This document shows positions 1 to 6,982 of a stretch of 64,000 nucleotides of DNA, one piece after another. This DNA comes from Paenibacillus polymyxa M1 (GTDB lineage: Bacteria; Bacillota; Bacilli; Paenibacillales; Paenibacillaceae). How positions within the stretch are numbered: the first letter of the stretch is position 1; every line of letters begins with the position of its first letter. The notes below the pieces were generated by a model, which saw nothing but the letters and a program-made list of their open reading frames with translations, was not told the origin of the DNA and ran no database searches. The position numbers and the translations under genes were made by a program. The stretch is from NCBI RefSeq assembly GCF_000237325.1, contig NC_017542.1, positions 3,568,501 to 3,632,500 of the forward strand, read 5' to 3'.

Positions 1-19
1 ATTCAGGTAATTTATAGGG

Positions 20-36
20 CTTGTATAATTTGCAAG
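20..36. promoter_or_regulatory. imperfect dyad related to the MarR-box candidates
   Basis: CTTGTATAATTTGCAAG is an imperfect 17-bp dyad with CTTG/CAAG ends. It resembles the two perfect dyads at 2948-2960 and 3465-3477 that flank the MarR-type gene. It lies beyond the end of the phosphatase gene, so it would serve a gene to the left of the window. Function is inferred from similarity and position only. Confidence 0.35.
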
Positions 37-120
37 TAAAAAGATTGGGGAGTTTAAATGATTTTCTCCATAGGTAATGAAGTCAAAGAAACTTGCTCCT
101 TGTTGTCAAAAAGCTAAAGA

Positions 121-148
121 GGGACTATTCCCCAATGGAAATAGTCCC
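121..148. terminator. bidirectional terminator after the ars operon
   Basis: GGGACTATT at 121-129 and AATAGTCCC at 140-148 form a perfect 9-bp stem with a 10-base loop. On the minus strand it is followed by TCTTTAGCTTTTT, and on the plus strand by a short T stretch. It lies just past the stop of the last minus-strand ars gene. Confidence 0.7.
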
Positions 149-166
149 TTTGCCATATCGATTTAA

Positions 167-604
167 TTACTTGGATGGATAAAATCCCTTCAACACATCA
201 CGCATTTCTTGCTTGATATTGATATCTGGACGTTTTTCTTTGGCCAAGGCTTCCGCCTCTTCCACTGTGGTAGCTAAACCCAACTCAAGTAACACTCCAG
301 TTGCTACGGTTCCTGTACGATTCCGTCCGCCGGCGCAATGGAAATACACGGTCTTCCCGCTGTTCACCGCTTCTTTAACCGCCTGAATAGCGGCATGCAC
401 AGAATCCTCCTGCCCAGTCTCATGTTCCACAATCGGATAATGATGACGCGTAACATTTGCCGGAAATCCTTCTGCCTCAGTACCGTTATCTCGCAGATCA
501 AAAACATCTGTGATCTCTTGCTCCCGAAGAACTTGAAGCAATGCACTCTCTCCGCCAATATATACTTTGTTCTCAACAAGCGCGTGATAATTCACCTTAA
601 TCAT
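167..604 (-). CDS. dual-specificity/tyrosine phosphatase-like protein in ars operon
   Basis: This 145-residue protein contains the Cys-based phosphatase P-loop HCAGGRNRTG, matching HCxxGxxR(T/S), in its middle third. The family hydrolyses phosphotyrosine, phosphoserine or other phosphomonoesters by a Cys-Arg mechanism. A longer frame reaches 655 but would overlap arsC. The ATG at 604 sits behind a strong GAGGGGGA ribosome site and leaves a 31-base gap to arsC, so it is preferred. It is the last gene of arsR-arsB-arsC and ends before a strong hairpin. Its role in arsenic handling is unknown. No arsenate reductase cysteine pair is seen, so I do not call it a reductase. Confidence 0.8.
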   Translation of the reverse strand: MIKVNYHALVENKVYIGGESALLQVLREQEITDVFDLRDNGTEAEGFPANVTRHHYPIVEHETGQEDSVHAAIQAVKEAVNSGKTVYFHCAGGRNRTGTVATGVLLELGLATTVEEAEALAKEKRPDINIKQEMRDVLKGFYPSK

Positions 605-635
605 TCCCCCTCTATCAAATTCATAGCAGGAACTG

Positions 636-1055
636 CTATTCTCCGGTTTCTGCAAATTGTTTAATGCGTTCTCCTACCTGGTCACGAACTCGCTGAAAGA
701 CGCCCCATTTCTCTTCTTCCGATCCTTCAGCTTTGGCCGGATCATCAAATCCCCAATGCTCACGGCGAACTTGTGGAGGAGTGATAGGGCATTTATCAGC
801 CGCGTCCCCGCACAACGTCACAACCAGATCGGCGCTGTTCAGCAAGACAGGATCAATAATATCCGAAGTTTGATCAGAAATATCGATACCTACTTCACTC
901 ATCGCTTGCACCGCTTTAGGATTAAGGCCGTGCGCCTCAATGCCTGCACTATATACGTTCCAATTGTCTCCTAGATATTTCTTAGCCCATCCTTCTGCCA
1001 TTTGACTCCGGCAAGAATTACCAGTACACAAAAAGTAAATTGTCTTTCTCTCCAT
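636..1055 (-). CDS. arsC: arsenate reductase, thioredoxin-coupled
   Basis: The 139-residue protein is the usual length for the pI258/B. subtilis ArsC family, which reduces arsenate to arsenite in the cytosol using thioredoxin. The N-terminal loop CTGNSCRSQ (residues 10-18) carries the nucleophilic cysteine. The pair in [10 protein letters not shown] (near residues 82 and 89) supplies the two cysteines that form the resolving disulfide. The ATG is preceded by AAGGAGG with good spacing. It lies 25 bases after arsB and is probably in the same transcript. Confidence 0.95.
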   Translation of the reverse strand: MERKTIYFLCTGNSCRSQMAEGWAKKYLGDNWNVYSAGIEAHGLNPKAVQAMSEVGIDISDQTSDIIDPVLLNSADLVVTLCGDAADKCPITPPQVRREHWGFDDPAKAEGSEEEKWGVFQRVRDQVGERIKQFAETGE

Positions 1056-1080
1056 GGGAAGCGCCTCCTTTAATGTTCAA

Positions 1081-2370
1081 TTATGAAATGACTAACCACA
1101 GATACAGGCCTAATAGCGTAATAAAAAGAGTAGGGATCGTTAAAACAATGCCTGTTTTAAAATAAGTTCCCCAAGAAATTTTCACACCTTTAGAGCTAAG
1201 CACATGTAGCCATAGCAATGTGGCCAATGAACCAATCGGGGTTATTTTCGGACCCAAATCCGATCCAATTACATTAGCGTAAATCAGTGCTTCTTTGACC
1301 ATTCCAGTCGTATGGGTGGCATTAATGGCAAGCGCATCAATCATGACTGTAGGCATGTTATTCATCAACGATGAGATAACCGCCGCGATAAAACCCATGC
1401 CCATGGTGCCTACAAACATACCTTGATCGGCAGCTGCTTGAATCACATGAGCCAGAAGATCCGTCAAACCGGCATTACGCAGACCATACACCACTACATA
1501 CATGCCGATAGAGAAAAATACGATAGCCCATGGAGCACCCTTGATGACTTCTTTCAACGGTACCGCAGGACTTTTTCTCGCCAGCAGCAAGAAAAAGATG
1601 GCTATGATACCGGCTACGACTGAGACAGGAATACTAAAAAATTCGCATGCAAAGTAGCCAATCAACAGCACCACAAGAACAATCCAGGACATAAGGAACA
1701 TTTTTGGATCTTTAATCGCTTCTGTAGGTGCCATTAATTGTGCATCATCAAACGTTTTTGGAATCCTTTTGCGGAAAAAGAGATACAGAACTACAATACT
1801 AGCCAATAAGGAAAATAAATTAGGTACAACCATACGACCCGCATATTCCATAAACGTGATGCCAAAAAAATCGGCTGATACAATGTTCACCAGGTTGCTG
1901 ACCACAAGCGGAAGCGAAGTCGTATCTGCAATAAAACCACTCGCTATGATGAACGGAAAAACCATTTTCTCATCCAGTTTAAGTGCTCGAACCATCGCTA
2001 GAACAATGGGTGTCAGAATTAAGGCCGCACCATCATTCGCAAAAAAAGCAGCGACAACAGCTCCAAGAATGGTCACATACACGAACATCCGAGTTCCGCT
2101 TCCCCGTGCAGCTCGTGCCATGTGAAGCGCCGCCCATTCGAAAAATCCGATTTTATCAAGCACCAACGAAATCAGAATGATGGCCACAAAAGCCAGGGTT
2201 GCATTCCAGACAATTTGAGTCACTTCCCAAACATCATGCAAATCGACGACACCTACCAGTAGAGCAAGTACAGCTCCTCCGCAGGCAGACCAGCCAATAG
2301 ACAAATTTTTAGGCTGCCAGATCACCAACACTAAAGTGGCTAAAAATATAATGCATGCCAACCAAACCAA
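1081..2370 (-). CDS. arsB: arsenite efflux permease ArsB
   Basis: This 429-residue, strongly hydrophobic protein has the length and segment pattern of ArsB/NhaD-type ion transporters. It exports As(III) produced by the ArsC next door. Recognisable conserved stretches include [13 protein letters not shown] and [11 protein letters not shown], which carry the paired re-entrant motifs of this superfamily. The start is a TTG behind GGAGG, ten bases upstream. The 146-base gap to arsR holds a second ArsR-box-like sequence, so arsB may have its own regulated promoter as well as read-through from arsR. No ArsA ATPase gene is present, so it would work as a secondary carrier. Confidence 0.92.
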   Translation of the reverse strand: MVWLACIIFLATLVLVIWQPKNLSIGWSACGGAVLALLVGVVDLHDVWEVTQIVWNATLAFVAIILISLVLDKIGFFEWAALHMARAARGSGTRMFVYVTILGAVVAAFFANDGAALILTPIVLAMVRALKLDEKMVFPFIIASGFIADTTSLPLVVSNLVNIVSADFFGITFMEYAGRMVVPNLFSLLASIVVLYLFFRKRIPKTFDDAQLMAPTEAIKDPKMFLMSWIVLVVLLIGYFACEFFSIPVSVVAGIIAIFFLLLARKSPAVPLKEVIKGAPWAIVFFSIGMYVVVYGLRNAGLTDLLAHVIQAAADQGMFVGTMGMGFIAAVISSLMNNMPTVMIDALAINATHTTGMVKEALIYANVIGSDLGPKITPIGSLATLLWLHVLSSKGVKISWGTYFKTGIVLTIPTLFITLLGLYLWLVIS

Positions 2371-2460
2371 TGTTCAAAACCTCCATTACCCAAGATATCC
2401 GTAGTCCTCATCTTCTCGTTTTTCTGATTCCTCCTCTTTGTAATCCATAATCTTATAACC

Positions 2461-2472
2461 ATATACTTATAT
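2461..2472. promoter_or_regulatory. ArsR-box candidate ahead of arsB
   Basis: ATATACTTATAT differs at only two positions from GTATGCTTATAT just upstream of arsR (2896-2907). It lies about 90 bases before the arsB start. Two near-identical AT-rich boxes at the two gene starts suggest binding by the encoded ArsR; this is inference. Confidence 0.4.
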
Positions 2473-2516
2473 TGAAGGCAACATTTATCCCCGCAAGCAG
2501 ATAAACTGAACAACCT

Positions 2517-2867
2517 TTAGGAAGAGCAGCCTGAGGAATCCGGTCCACAAGTTGCTATGGGTCCCTCTTTATTCAGCCATTTTAAAATCCGCTTTGAATC
2601 CGGCATACACTCAAGAACAGCTTGAATATGTGGTTTGTCGTCTACGTTTAAGGAATAGTATACCCACTGACTTCGTCTTTCTTCTTTAACCATCCCTTGC
2701 GACTTTAATTTTCTCAAATGCTGGCTAATGGCAGGCTGCGACATATCAAAGATATCTACAAATTCGCAGACGCACCATTCTTTTTCTCTCAATAGAGAAA
2801 GCATTGCCAGCCGGGTTTTATCCCCCAATAGCTTTAAATGATCGGCTATATAACCAAGTTGCTCCAA
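2517..2867 (-). CDS. arsR: ArsR-family arsenical repressor
   Basis: This winged-helix repressor of 116 residues senses As(III) and releases the ars promoter. The metal-sensing motif appears as EWCVCEF in the recognition region, matching the ELCVCDL motif of classical ArsR, followed by the DNA-reading helix SQPAISQHLRKLK. The C-terminus has further cysteines (TCGPDSSGCSS) that may add ligands. An in-frame ATG at 2885 lies inside the ribosome-binding site. The GGAGG there points instead to the TTG at 2867, which I take as the start. It is the first gene of the minus-strand ars operon. Confidence 0.92.
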   Translation of the reverse strand: MEQLGYIADHLKLLGDKTRLAMLSLLREKEWCVCEFVDIFDMSQPAISQHLRKLKSQGMVKEERRSQWVYYSLNVDDKPHIQAVLECMPDSKRILKWLNKEGPIATCGPDSSGCSS

Positions 2868-2895
2868 TGCGTAGCCTCCTTCCATATATATAACT

Positions 2896-2907
2896 GTATG
2901 CTTATAT
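2896..2907. promoter_or_regulatory. ArsR-box candidate ahead of arsR
   Basis: GTATGCTTATAT, in a strongly AT-rich stretch about 30 bases before the arsR start, closely matches the box ahead of arsB. It is the expected place for autorepression. Confidence 0.4.
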
Positions 2908-2947
2908 GCTAATTCAAATTCATTTTGAAATCAACAAAGAATATTAC

Positions 2948-2960
2948 TTGCAATTTGCAA
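2948..2960. promoter_or_regulatory. perfect 13-bp dyad ahead of the marR-type gene
   Basis: TTGCAATTTGCAA is a perfect palindrome around one central base. It lies 39 bases before the MarR-type start codon and shares its pattern with the dyad at 3465-3477. MarR proteins typically bind such sites to control themselves. Confidence 0.5.
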
Positions 2961-2998
2961 ATTAATAATATATAACTAAGGCAAGAGGTGAAACATAC

Positions 2999-3448
2999 AT
3001 GGAAAATACACGAGAGTTATTTCAAAACATGACCCGTCGTTTAGGCTTACTGAACAAAAACTGTTGTACGGTTGGTGGGCACGACATTTCTCCGGTTCAA
3101 AGCCATATTCTTTATGAAATTGATCGCCAGCACAAACCTTCCATGCAGCAAATTGCTGAAACCCTTGGAACCGATATCACCACATTTAGTAGACAGGTTC
3201 AGAGCTTAACCAAGATGAATCTGGTTGAGAAAACGCCGGACCCTAGTGATCGTAGAGTCTATACCTTGTCCCTCACCGTGGAAGGTAAATATGTAGCGAC
3301 CACCATTGACACACAAATGAATGACTACTTAAACGAAGTTTTTTCGTATTTGACCGACTTTGAACGAGAAACGGTGATACGGTCCGTAAAACTCTTTAAT
3401 GATGCTATGGCTCGATCCAGCAAATGCTATTTTCCGGTGAAAGGATAA
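2999..3448 (+). CDS. MarR-family regulator with cysteine pair, ars cluster
   Basis: This 149-residue winged-helix protein has the MarR layout: an N-terminal dimer helix, a recognition helix around TDITTFSRQVQSL, and the wing motif with the DxSDRR signature seen as DPSDRRVYTLS. An N-terminal NKNCCTVGG cysteine pair and a C-terminal cysteine (SSKCYF) are unusual for MarR proteins and could bind As(III) or an organoarsenical; that is inference. The ATG follows AAGAGGTG. It is divergent from arsR and lies ahead of the small-protein/arsM/arsN1 genes, which it probably controls through the dyads at 2948 and 3465. Confidence 0.85.
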   Translation: MENTRELFQNMTRRLGLLNKNCCTVGGHDISPVQSHILYEIDRQHKPSMQQIAETLGTDITTFSRQVQSLTKMNLVEKTPDPSDRRVYTLSLTVEGKYVATTIDTQMNDYLNEVFSYLTDFERETVIRSVKLFNDAMARSSKCYFPVKG

Positions 3449-3464
3449 TAATCGCTTCAAATAC

Positions 3465-3477
3465 TTGTAAATTACAA
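3465..3477. promoter_or_regulatory. perfect 13-bp dyad ahead of the small cysteine protein gene
   Basis: TTGTAAATTACAA is a perfect palindrome around one central base, 32 bases before the ATG of the small gene. It shares the TTGYAAWTTRCAA pattern with 2948-2960, supporting one regulator for both units. Confidence 0.5.
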
Positions 3478-3509
3478 TTATCAAATTCATATCGTTGGAG
3501 GCTTTAAAA

Positions 3510-3689
3510 ATGAATGAAAACATCTATGTTGCAGAATACCTGATGAAAGCTCATGAACTGGAAAAGCAGCACCGATCTCAATCCGTTTGGAAATGGTCAA
3601 ATGCAAATTCCAAAAAAAAACGGTTGTCTTTTGACTTTTTTCTTCCTAAACCAGTGCAAACCTCCATCTGCTGCGCGCCTTGCTGCTAA
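3510..3689 (+). CDS. 59-residue protein with C-terminal CCAPCC, ars cluster
   Basis: I do not recognise this protein. The ATG at 3510 is preceded by GGAGG at 3497-3501, so it is translated in all likelihood; a TTG at 3495 is an alternative start inside the ribosome site. The body is hydrophilic with a basic KKKR patch, then a short hydrophobic stretch (SFDFFLP), and it ends TSICCAPCC. Four of the last five residues other than the AP are cysteines, an obvious soft-metal ligand set. It lies between the MarR-type regulator and arsM, under a matching dyad. It could be an As(III) chaperone or a donor to ArsM. No secretion leader or peptide-modification enzyme is next to it. Confidence 0.7.
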   Translation: MNENIYVAEYLMKAHELEKQHRSQSVWKWSNANSKKKRLSFDFFLPKPVQTSICCAPCC

Positions 3690-3750
3690 CTAAAACATAA
3701 TAGCTGTTAAAATTCTGTTCCATCTATCCAATTTAAAGGAGTGTTTTGCG

Positions 3751-4542
3751 TTGAATAAACCTACGAATGATGAAATCCGCCAAAATGTACGGAAGCATTA
3801 CCAACAAATTGCCGTTAAGGAAGTCAATCCCCCCGCAGCAGGTAGCTGCTGTGGGGCCCCGCCTGATGTGGATGCCCTCTCATCACAAATGGGTTATTCC
3901 ACAGAGGAGTTAACAGCTGTTCCCCAAGGAGCAAATCTCGGGCTTGGCTGTGGTAACCCGCAAGCTATTGCTGAATTAAAGACTGGTGAAATCGTCTTGG
4001 ATTTGGGCAGCGGCGGTGGATTTGACTGCTTTTTGGCCTCACGACAAGTAGGAGAGGACGGTAAAGTCATCGGTGTCGATATGACCCCAGATATGGTCAG
4101 CCGGTCCCGCAGTAACGCAGCTAAGGGGAATTTCACAAACACTGATTTTCGTCTAGGAGAAATCGAACATCTGCCCGTAGCAGATGACACAGTAGATGTG
4201 ATTATCTCCAACTGTGTGATCAACCTTTCTCCGGATAAACAGCAGGTCTTCAACGAAGCCTTTCGTGTTCTGAAATCGGGCGGCAGACTAGCAATTTCCG
4301 ATATTATTACTACTGCAGAGCTTCCTTCTGAAATAAAAAATGACCTGAGCGAGTTGTATTCCGGCTGTATTTCCGGCGCCTCTTCATTGGAAGAAGTGAA
4401 GTCCATGCTTCTGCAGAGTGGATTTACCAGTATTAGCATCGAGCCTAAAGATGAGTCCAAATCATTCATCAAAGATTGGTTACCTGGTGCAAACGTGGAT
4501 AATTACATTGTTTCTGCGATCATAAAGGCCAAGAAAGCCTAA
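3751..4542 (+). CDS. arsM: arsenite S-adenosylmethionine methyltransferase
   Basis: The 263-residue protein has the Rossmann methyltransferase motif VLDLGSGGGFDCFLA (about residues 79-93) and the acidic SAM ribose contact VIGVDMTPDM. Cysteines in GSCCGAPPD, LGLGCGNP, ISNCVIN and YSGCISG fit the As(III) ligand set of ArsM, which methylates arsenite stepwise to di- and trimethyl forms. The start is a TTG behind AAAGGAG. It lies 61 bases after the CCAPCC gene and 24 bases before the acetyltransferase, so the three are likely one operon. Confidence 0.93.
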   Translation: MNKPTNDEIRQNVRKHYQQIAVKEVNPPAAGSCCGAPPDVDALSSQMGYSTEELTAVPQGANLGLGCGNPQAIAELKTGEIVLDLGSGGGFDCFLASRQVGEDGKVIGVDMTPDMVSRSRSNAAKGNFTNTDFRLGEIEHLPVADDTVDVIISNCVINLSPDKQQVFNEAFRVLKSGGRLAISDIITTAELPSEIKNDLSELYSGCISGASSLEEVKSMLLQSGFTSISIEPKDESKSFIKDWLPGANVDNYIVSAIIKAKKA

Positions 4543-4566
4543 TGTACTTATGGGTGGGGGATCAGC

Positions 4567-5061
4567 ATGCCAATATTGAACGTTCGAACAGCAACCTCAG
4601 AAGACCTGGATCGTATTCTAGACATTTACAATCAGGGGATTGAAGATCGGATAGCTACACTAGAGACGGAAGCCAAAGACTTCGACTATATGGTTAACTG
4701 GTTTAGAGAACATCAAAACCGCTACACCGTTTTGGTCGCAGAGTCGGACGGGATTGTGGTTGGCTGGGCTTCTTTGAATCGTTATTCTCATCGTTGTGCT
4801 TATGATGGTGTAGCAGACCTATCGATTTACGTAGACCGAACCTTCCGAAGTAAAGGGGTTGGCAGCGCACTTCATGCGGAGTTAGAGAAAGAAGCTCGGA
4901 AAAGCAATTTTTATAAAATTGTCCTGTTTACCTTCCCCTTTAATGAAAATGGCCAAAGGCTTTATCGAAAAATGGGTTACCGTAAAGTCGGTATCTTTGA
5001 AAAACAAGGGGTTATAGATGGCCAATATGTAGACGTAATGATTATGGAAAAATTGATATAG
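4567..5061 (+). CDS. arsN1: GNAT acetyltransferase, ArsN1/phosphinothricin type
   Basis: This GNAT protein of 164 residues has the acetyl-CoA loop RSKGVGSALH near residues 98-107 and the family features LDIYNQGI near the start, FPFNENGQRLYRKMGY and the C-terminal VIDGQYVDVMIMEK, typical of phosphinothricin acetyltransferases. The ArsN1 branch N-acetylates arsinothricin and glufosinate and is often encoded in ars operons. Placement directly after arsM favours that branch over a housekeeping pat gene. The ATG follows GGTGGGGG. It is the last gene before a hairpin at 5071-5098. Substrate is inferred from context. Confidence 0.78.
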   Translation: MPILNVRTATSEDLDRILDIYNQGIEDRIATLETEAKDFDYMVNWFREHQNRYTVLVAESDGIVVGWASLNRYSHRCAYDGVADLSIYVDRTFRSKGVGSALHAELEKEARKSNFYKIVLFTFPFNENGQRLYRKMGYRKVGIFEKQGVIDGQYVDVMIMEKLI

Positions 5062-5070
5062 TTCATGAAA

Positions 5071-5098
5071 GAGCAAGCCCCATCAAAGGGGATTGCTC
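5071..5098 (+). terminator. hairpin after arsN1
   Basis: GAGCAAGCCCC (5071-5081) pairs with GGGGATTGCTC (5088-5098), one mismatch, six-base loop. The following T content is modest, so termination strength is uncertain. Confidence 0.5.
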
Positions 5099-5159
5099 TC
5101 GTTATCTAACCAACATAAAGCATGTTTAGTGTAAATATAGTATTTTCTTTGGACACTCA

Positions 5160-6158
5160 TTAATTTGAAGACAACATCATCATATCAATTAAATCAATCG
5201 CCAAAGATTTAGATCCACTAATACCTTTAACATATTTTAAAGGACCTTCTGAGGACCAGTTCATTGACACAAGTTTTTTTACATGCTTGTGCATCAGGTT
5301 ATAATCTAATCTACCTCGTTCATTTATACTCTTGGTCAAAATCTTGCCACCGGCAATAGAAAGGGCATCAAGACAAACAATATGGGTAATACGATAGTCC
5401 CCATAATCTATCCATTCTTTCGAAAAAATATCTTTAATGTAACGATAATAATTTAAAGCAATTTGATATTTTTCTTCGTTGCTCATTGCTACCAGTTTTT
5501 GTTCTTTAAATAGATACTGGAGTGTTCGATACAGATTTTGAAGAGTAATATGGCGACCACGTGTACGTTTACCAACAATGCTGCCGATGTTATGAAAGGG
5601 ACTCTCAGGACGTGTGATTAGCTCTGTTGCAATCCAGCTATATTCATCGGAATTTCGACGTAAATATTTACTTAAAGAAGTCCCAATACCTTTAGCTTTA
5701 GTATTAATAGTATCAAATAATTGTATTTCCTCATCTTCATCGAGATAATGGAAAGCTAGAAAAGGGATATTTAATTCAGCATTAGTTTCTTGAATATAAC
5801 GCTCAATACCACCAAGACGATGCTGTCCATCCATAAGGGATGCTTTCCCTTTGCATACAAGTCTTCCATAATTTATTCTTATATTATCGTAAGCTGAAAA
5901 TTCCCAATTCCCAGCACCATTTAACAAAACAGGTGTAAATAAAGCATCGTCACCTTTAGATAAGTATATTGCAAAATCAGTACTTCTTTTAGAATCTATA
6001 GGCCGTTGATAGCCTTTACCAGCAGGATGATCGTAATGCTTAACATAAGTAACATTTAGTGCAGTTGAAGCAGGTAAGTAACTTTGGTAGGCTACTTTAC
6101 CGCGCATTTTATATTGAAGAACATTTTCAATAACAATGGGCTTTGGCAAGCTATTCAT
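5160..6158 (-). CDS. DGQHR-domain protein (DndB/DpdB-like)
   Basis: The 332-residue protein carries the defining motif MDGQHRLGGIERY near residues 109-121, with a following acidic stretch LDEDEEIQLFDTINT typical of the DGQHR family. The family includes DndB, which regulates phosphorothioate DNA modification, and DpdB of the 7-deazaguanine DNA system, as well as many orphans of unknown role. No dndACDE, dpd or ssp gene is visible nearby. It faces an XRE regulator with overlapping promoters, so the two probably form a regulatory pair. It lies at the left edge of the mobile block. Function is not established. Confidence 0.75.
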   Translation of the reverse strand: MNSLPKPIVIENVLQYKMRGKVAYQSYLPASTALNVTYVKHYDHPAGKGYQRPIDSKRSTDFAIYLSKGDDALFTPVLLNGAGNWEFSAYDNIRINYGRLVCKGKASLMDGQHRLGGIERYIQETNAELNIPFLAFHYLDEDEEIQLFDTINTKAKGIGTSLSKYLRRNSDEYSWIATELITRPESPFHNIGSIVGKRTRGRHITLQNLYRTLQYLFKEQKLVAMSNEEKYQIALNYYRYIKDIFSKEWIDYGDYRITHIVCLDALSIAGGKILTKSINERGRLDYNLMHKHVKKLVSMNWSSEGPLKYVKGISGSKSLAIDLIDMMMLSSN

Positions 6159-6208
6159 AGAAGTTTAATCACCTTTTCTTTCTAATCTCTTTGTGGTTGC
6201 TCATAAAC

Positions 6209-6237
6209 AATATAGATCTTAAATTGTATAATTTCAA
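6209..6237 (-). promoter_or_regulatory. promoter of the DGQHR gene
   Basis: On the minus strand TTGAAA (complement 6232-6237) and TATATT (complement 6209-6214) are separated by 17 bases, a sigma-A-like arrangement about 50 bases before the start codon. Confidence 0.55.
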
Positions 6238-6252
6238 ATAACAATATATAAC
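6224..6252 (+). promoter_or_regulatory. promoter of the XRE regulator, overlapping the divergent promoter
   Basis: TTGTAT (6224-6229) and TATAAC (6247-6252) are 17 bases apart. The -35 region overlaps that of the minus-strand promoter, so one bound regulator could control both genes. Confidence 0.5.
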
Positions 6253-6309
6253 ATGAATATCTGTAATCCTGACTGAAACTTACCTAATCTGTAAAGAGAG
6301 GTGGTTACT

Positions 6310-6681
6310 GTGGGGATTCATATTACTGATTATGTAGGAGAGCGAATAAGAGCTATCCGAAAAAGCAAAAATTTCACCCAGGAGCAGCTGGGTGAAAAAG
6401 TCGGCTTGCCTCAGCCCTATATTGGAGGAATAGAACGAGGTGAAAGGAATATTTCCTTAGAAACATTGGAAAGAATCTTAGAAGCTCTCGAATCCACTCC
6501 TGACGAGTTTTTTAGATTCTACAATGATAAGTACTTCTCTGAAGATGAAAGAGCAAAAGAAGAGGTTATAGACAGCTTAAACGACTTGTTATCGAGGAGA
6601 TCTATTTATGATATTCAATTGATTCAACAATTGGCATACAATATTTTAGTTACAATAGATTCTCATATAGAAAAAAGATAG
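6310..6681 (+). CDS. XRE-family HTH regulator
   Basis: This 123-residue protein has a Cro/C1-type helix-turn-helix in its N-terminal half, with the pattern VGERIRAIRKSKNFTQEQLG followed by YIGGIERGERNISLETLERI. The C-terminal part is short, helical and acidic, probably for dimerisation. A GTG at 6301 lies within the ribosome site; the GTG at 6310, six bases after GAGAGGTGG, is preferred. It is divergent from the DGQHR gene and probably represses that promoter. A phage or element origin is plausible. Confidence 0.8.
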   Translation: MGIHITDYVGERIRAIRKSKNFTQEQLGEKVGLPQPYIGGIERGERNISLETLERILEALESTPDEFFRFYNDKYFSEDERAKEEVIDSLNDLLSRRSIYDIQLIQQLAYNILVTIDSHIEKR

Positions 6682-6717
6682 CCTACAAGACAAAAGTCTA
6701 GATAGGCTATTTTTTTA
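6678..6717 (+). terminator. terminator of the XRE gene
   Basis: ATAGCCTA (6678-6685) and TAGGCTAT (6703-6710) with an inner AGAC/GTCT pair form a stem followed by seven T residues. The stem begins in the stop codon region of the gene. Confidence 0.75.
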
Positions 6718-6761
6718 TCATTTTTTAGTTTTATTAACTCATCATAGAAAGCGTCTAATTT

Positions 6762-6798
6762 GGGGTAGTACCAGCGAAGCTGATACCACCCGCAAAGT
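6762..6798 (+). repeat. left terminal inverted repeat of the Tn3-family element
   Basis: The repeat begins GGGGTAGTACCAGCGAAGC and matches the complement of 10384-10420 at 35 of 37 positions. The preceding AATTT is half of the target duplication. Confidence 0.95.
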
Positions 6799-6882
6799 TG
6801 ATGGAATGTTATTCAATTTTATTAGTAGTCAGCTGTTACCAAAGGCAACGTATTTAATTTCTTTTCTTACAACTATAAAAAA

Positions 6883-6915
6883 AGCAGTCCAAAACTAAAA
6901 TAAGTTTTGACTGCT
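6883..6915 (-). terminator. terminator of the cargo operon
   Basis: AGCAGTCCAAAACT (6883-6896) pairs with AGTTTTGACTGCT (6903-6915). On the minus strand a run of seven T follows, so it ends the MerR-CMD-MBL transcript inside the element. Confidence 0.8.
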
Positions 6916-6982
6916 CACTTTGTTATTTAATTATAGTTTCTATCTTCCAGCACCGGGGAAATTTCGTTCACAAACCTGTTTT

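Noticed and set aside
1769..2125. Plus-strand frame of 118 codons opposite arsB
   Set aside because: It mirrors the arsB coding strand, lacks a ribosome site and has a Ser/Thr/Lys-rich shadow composition.
3894..4472. Minus-strand frame of 192 codons opposite arsM
   Set aside because: arsM has full methyltransferase motifs in the other strand; this frame has none and no ribosome site.
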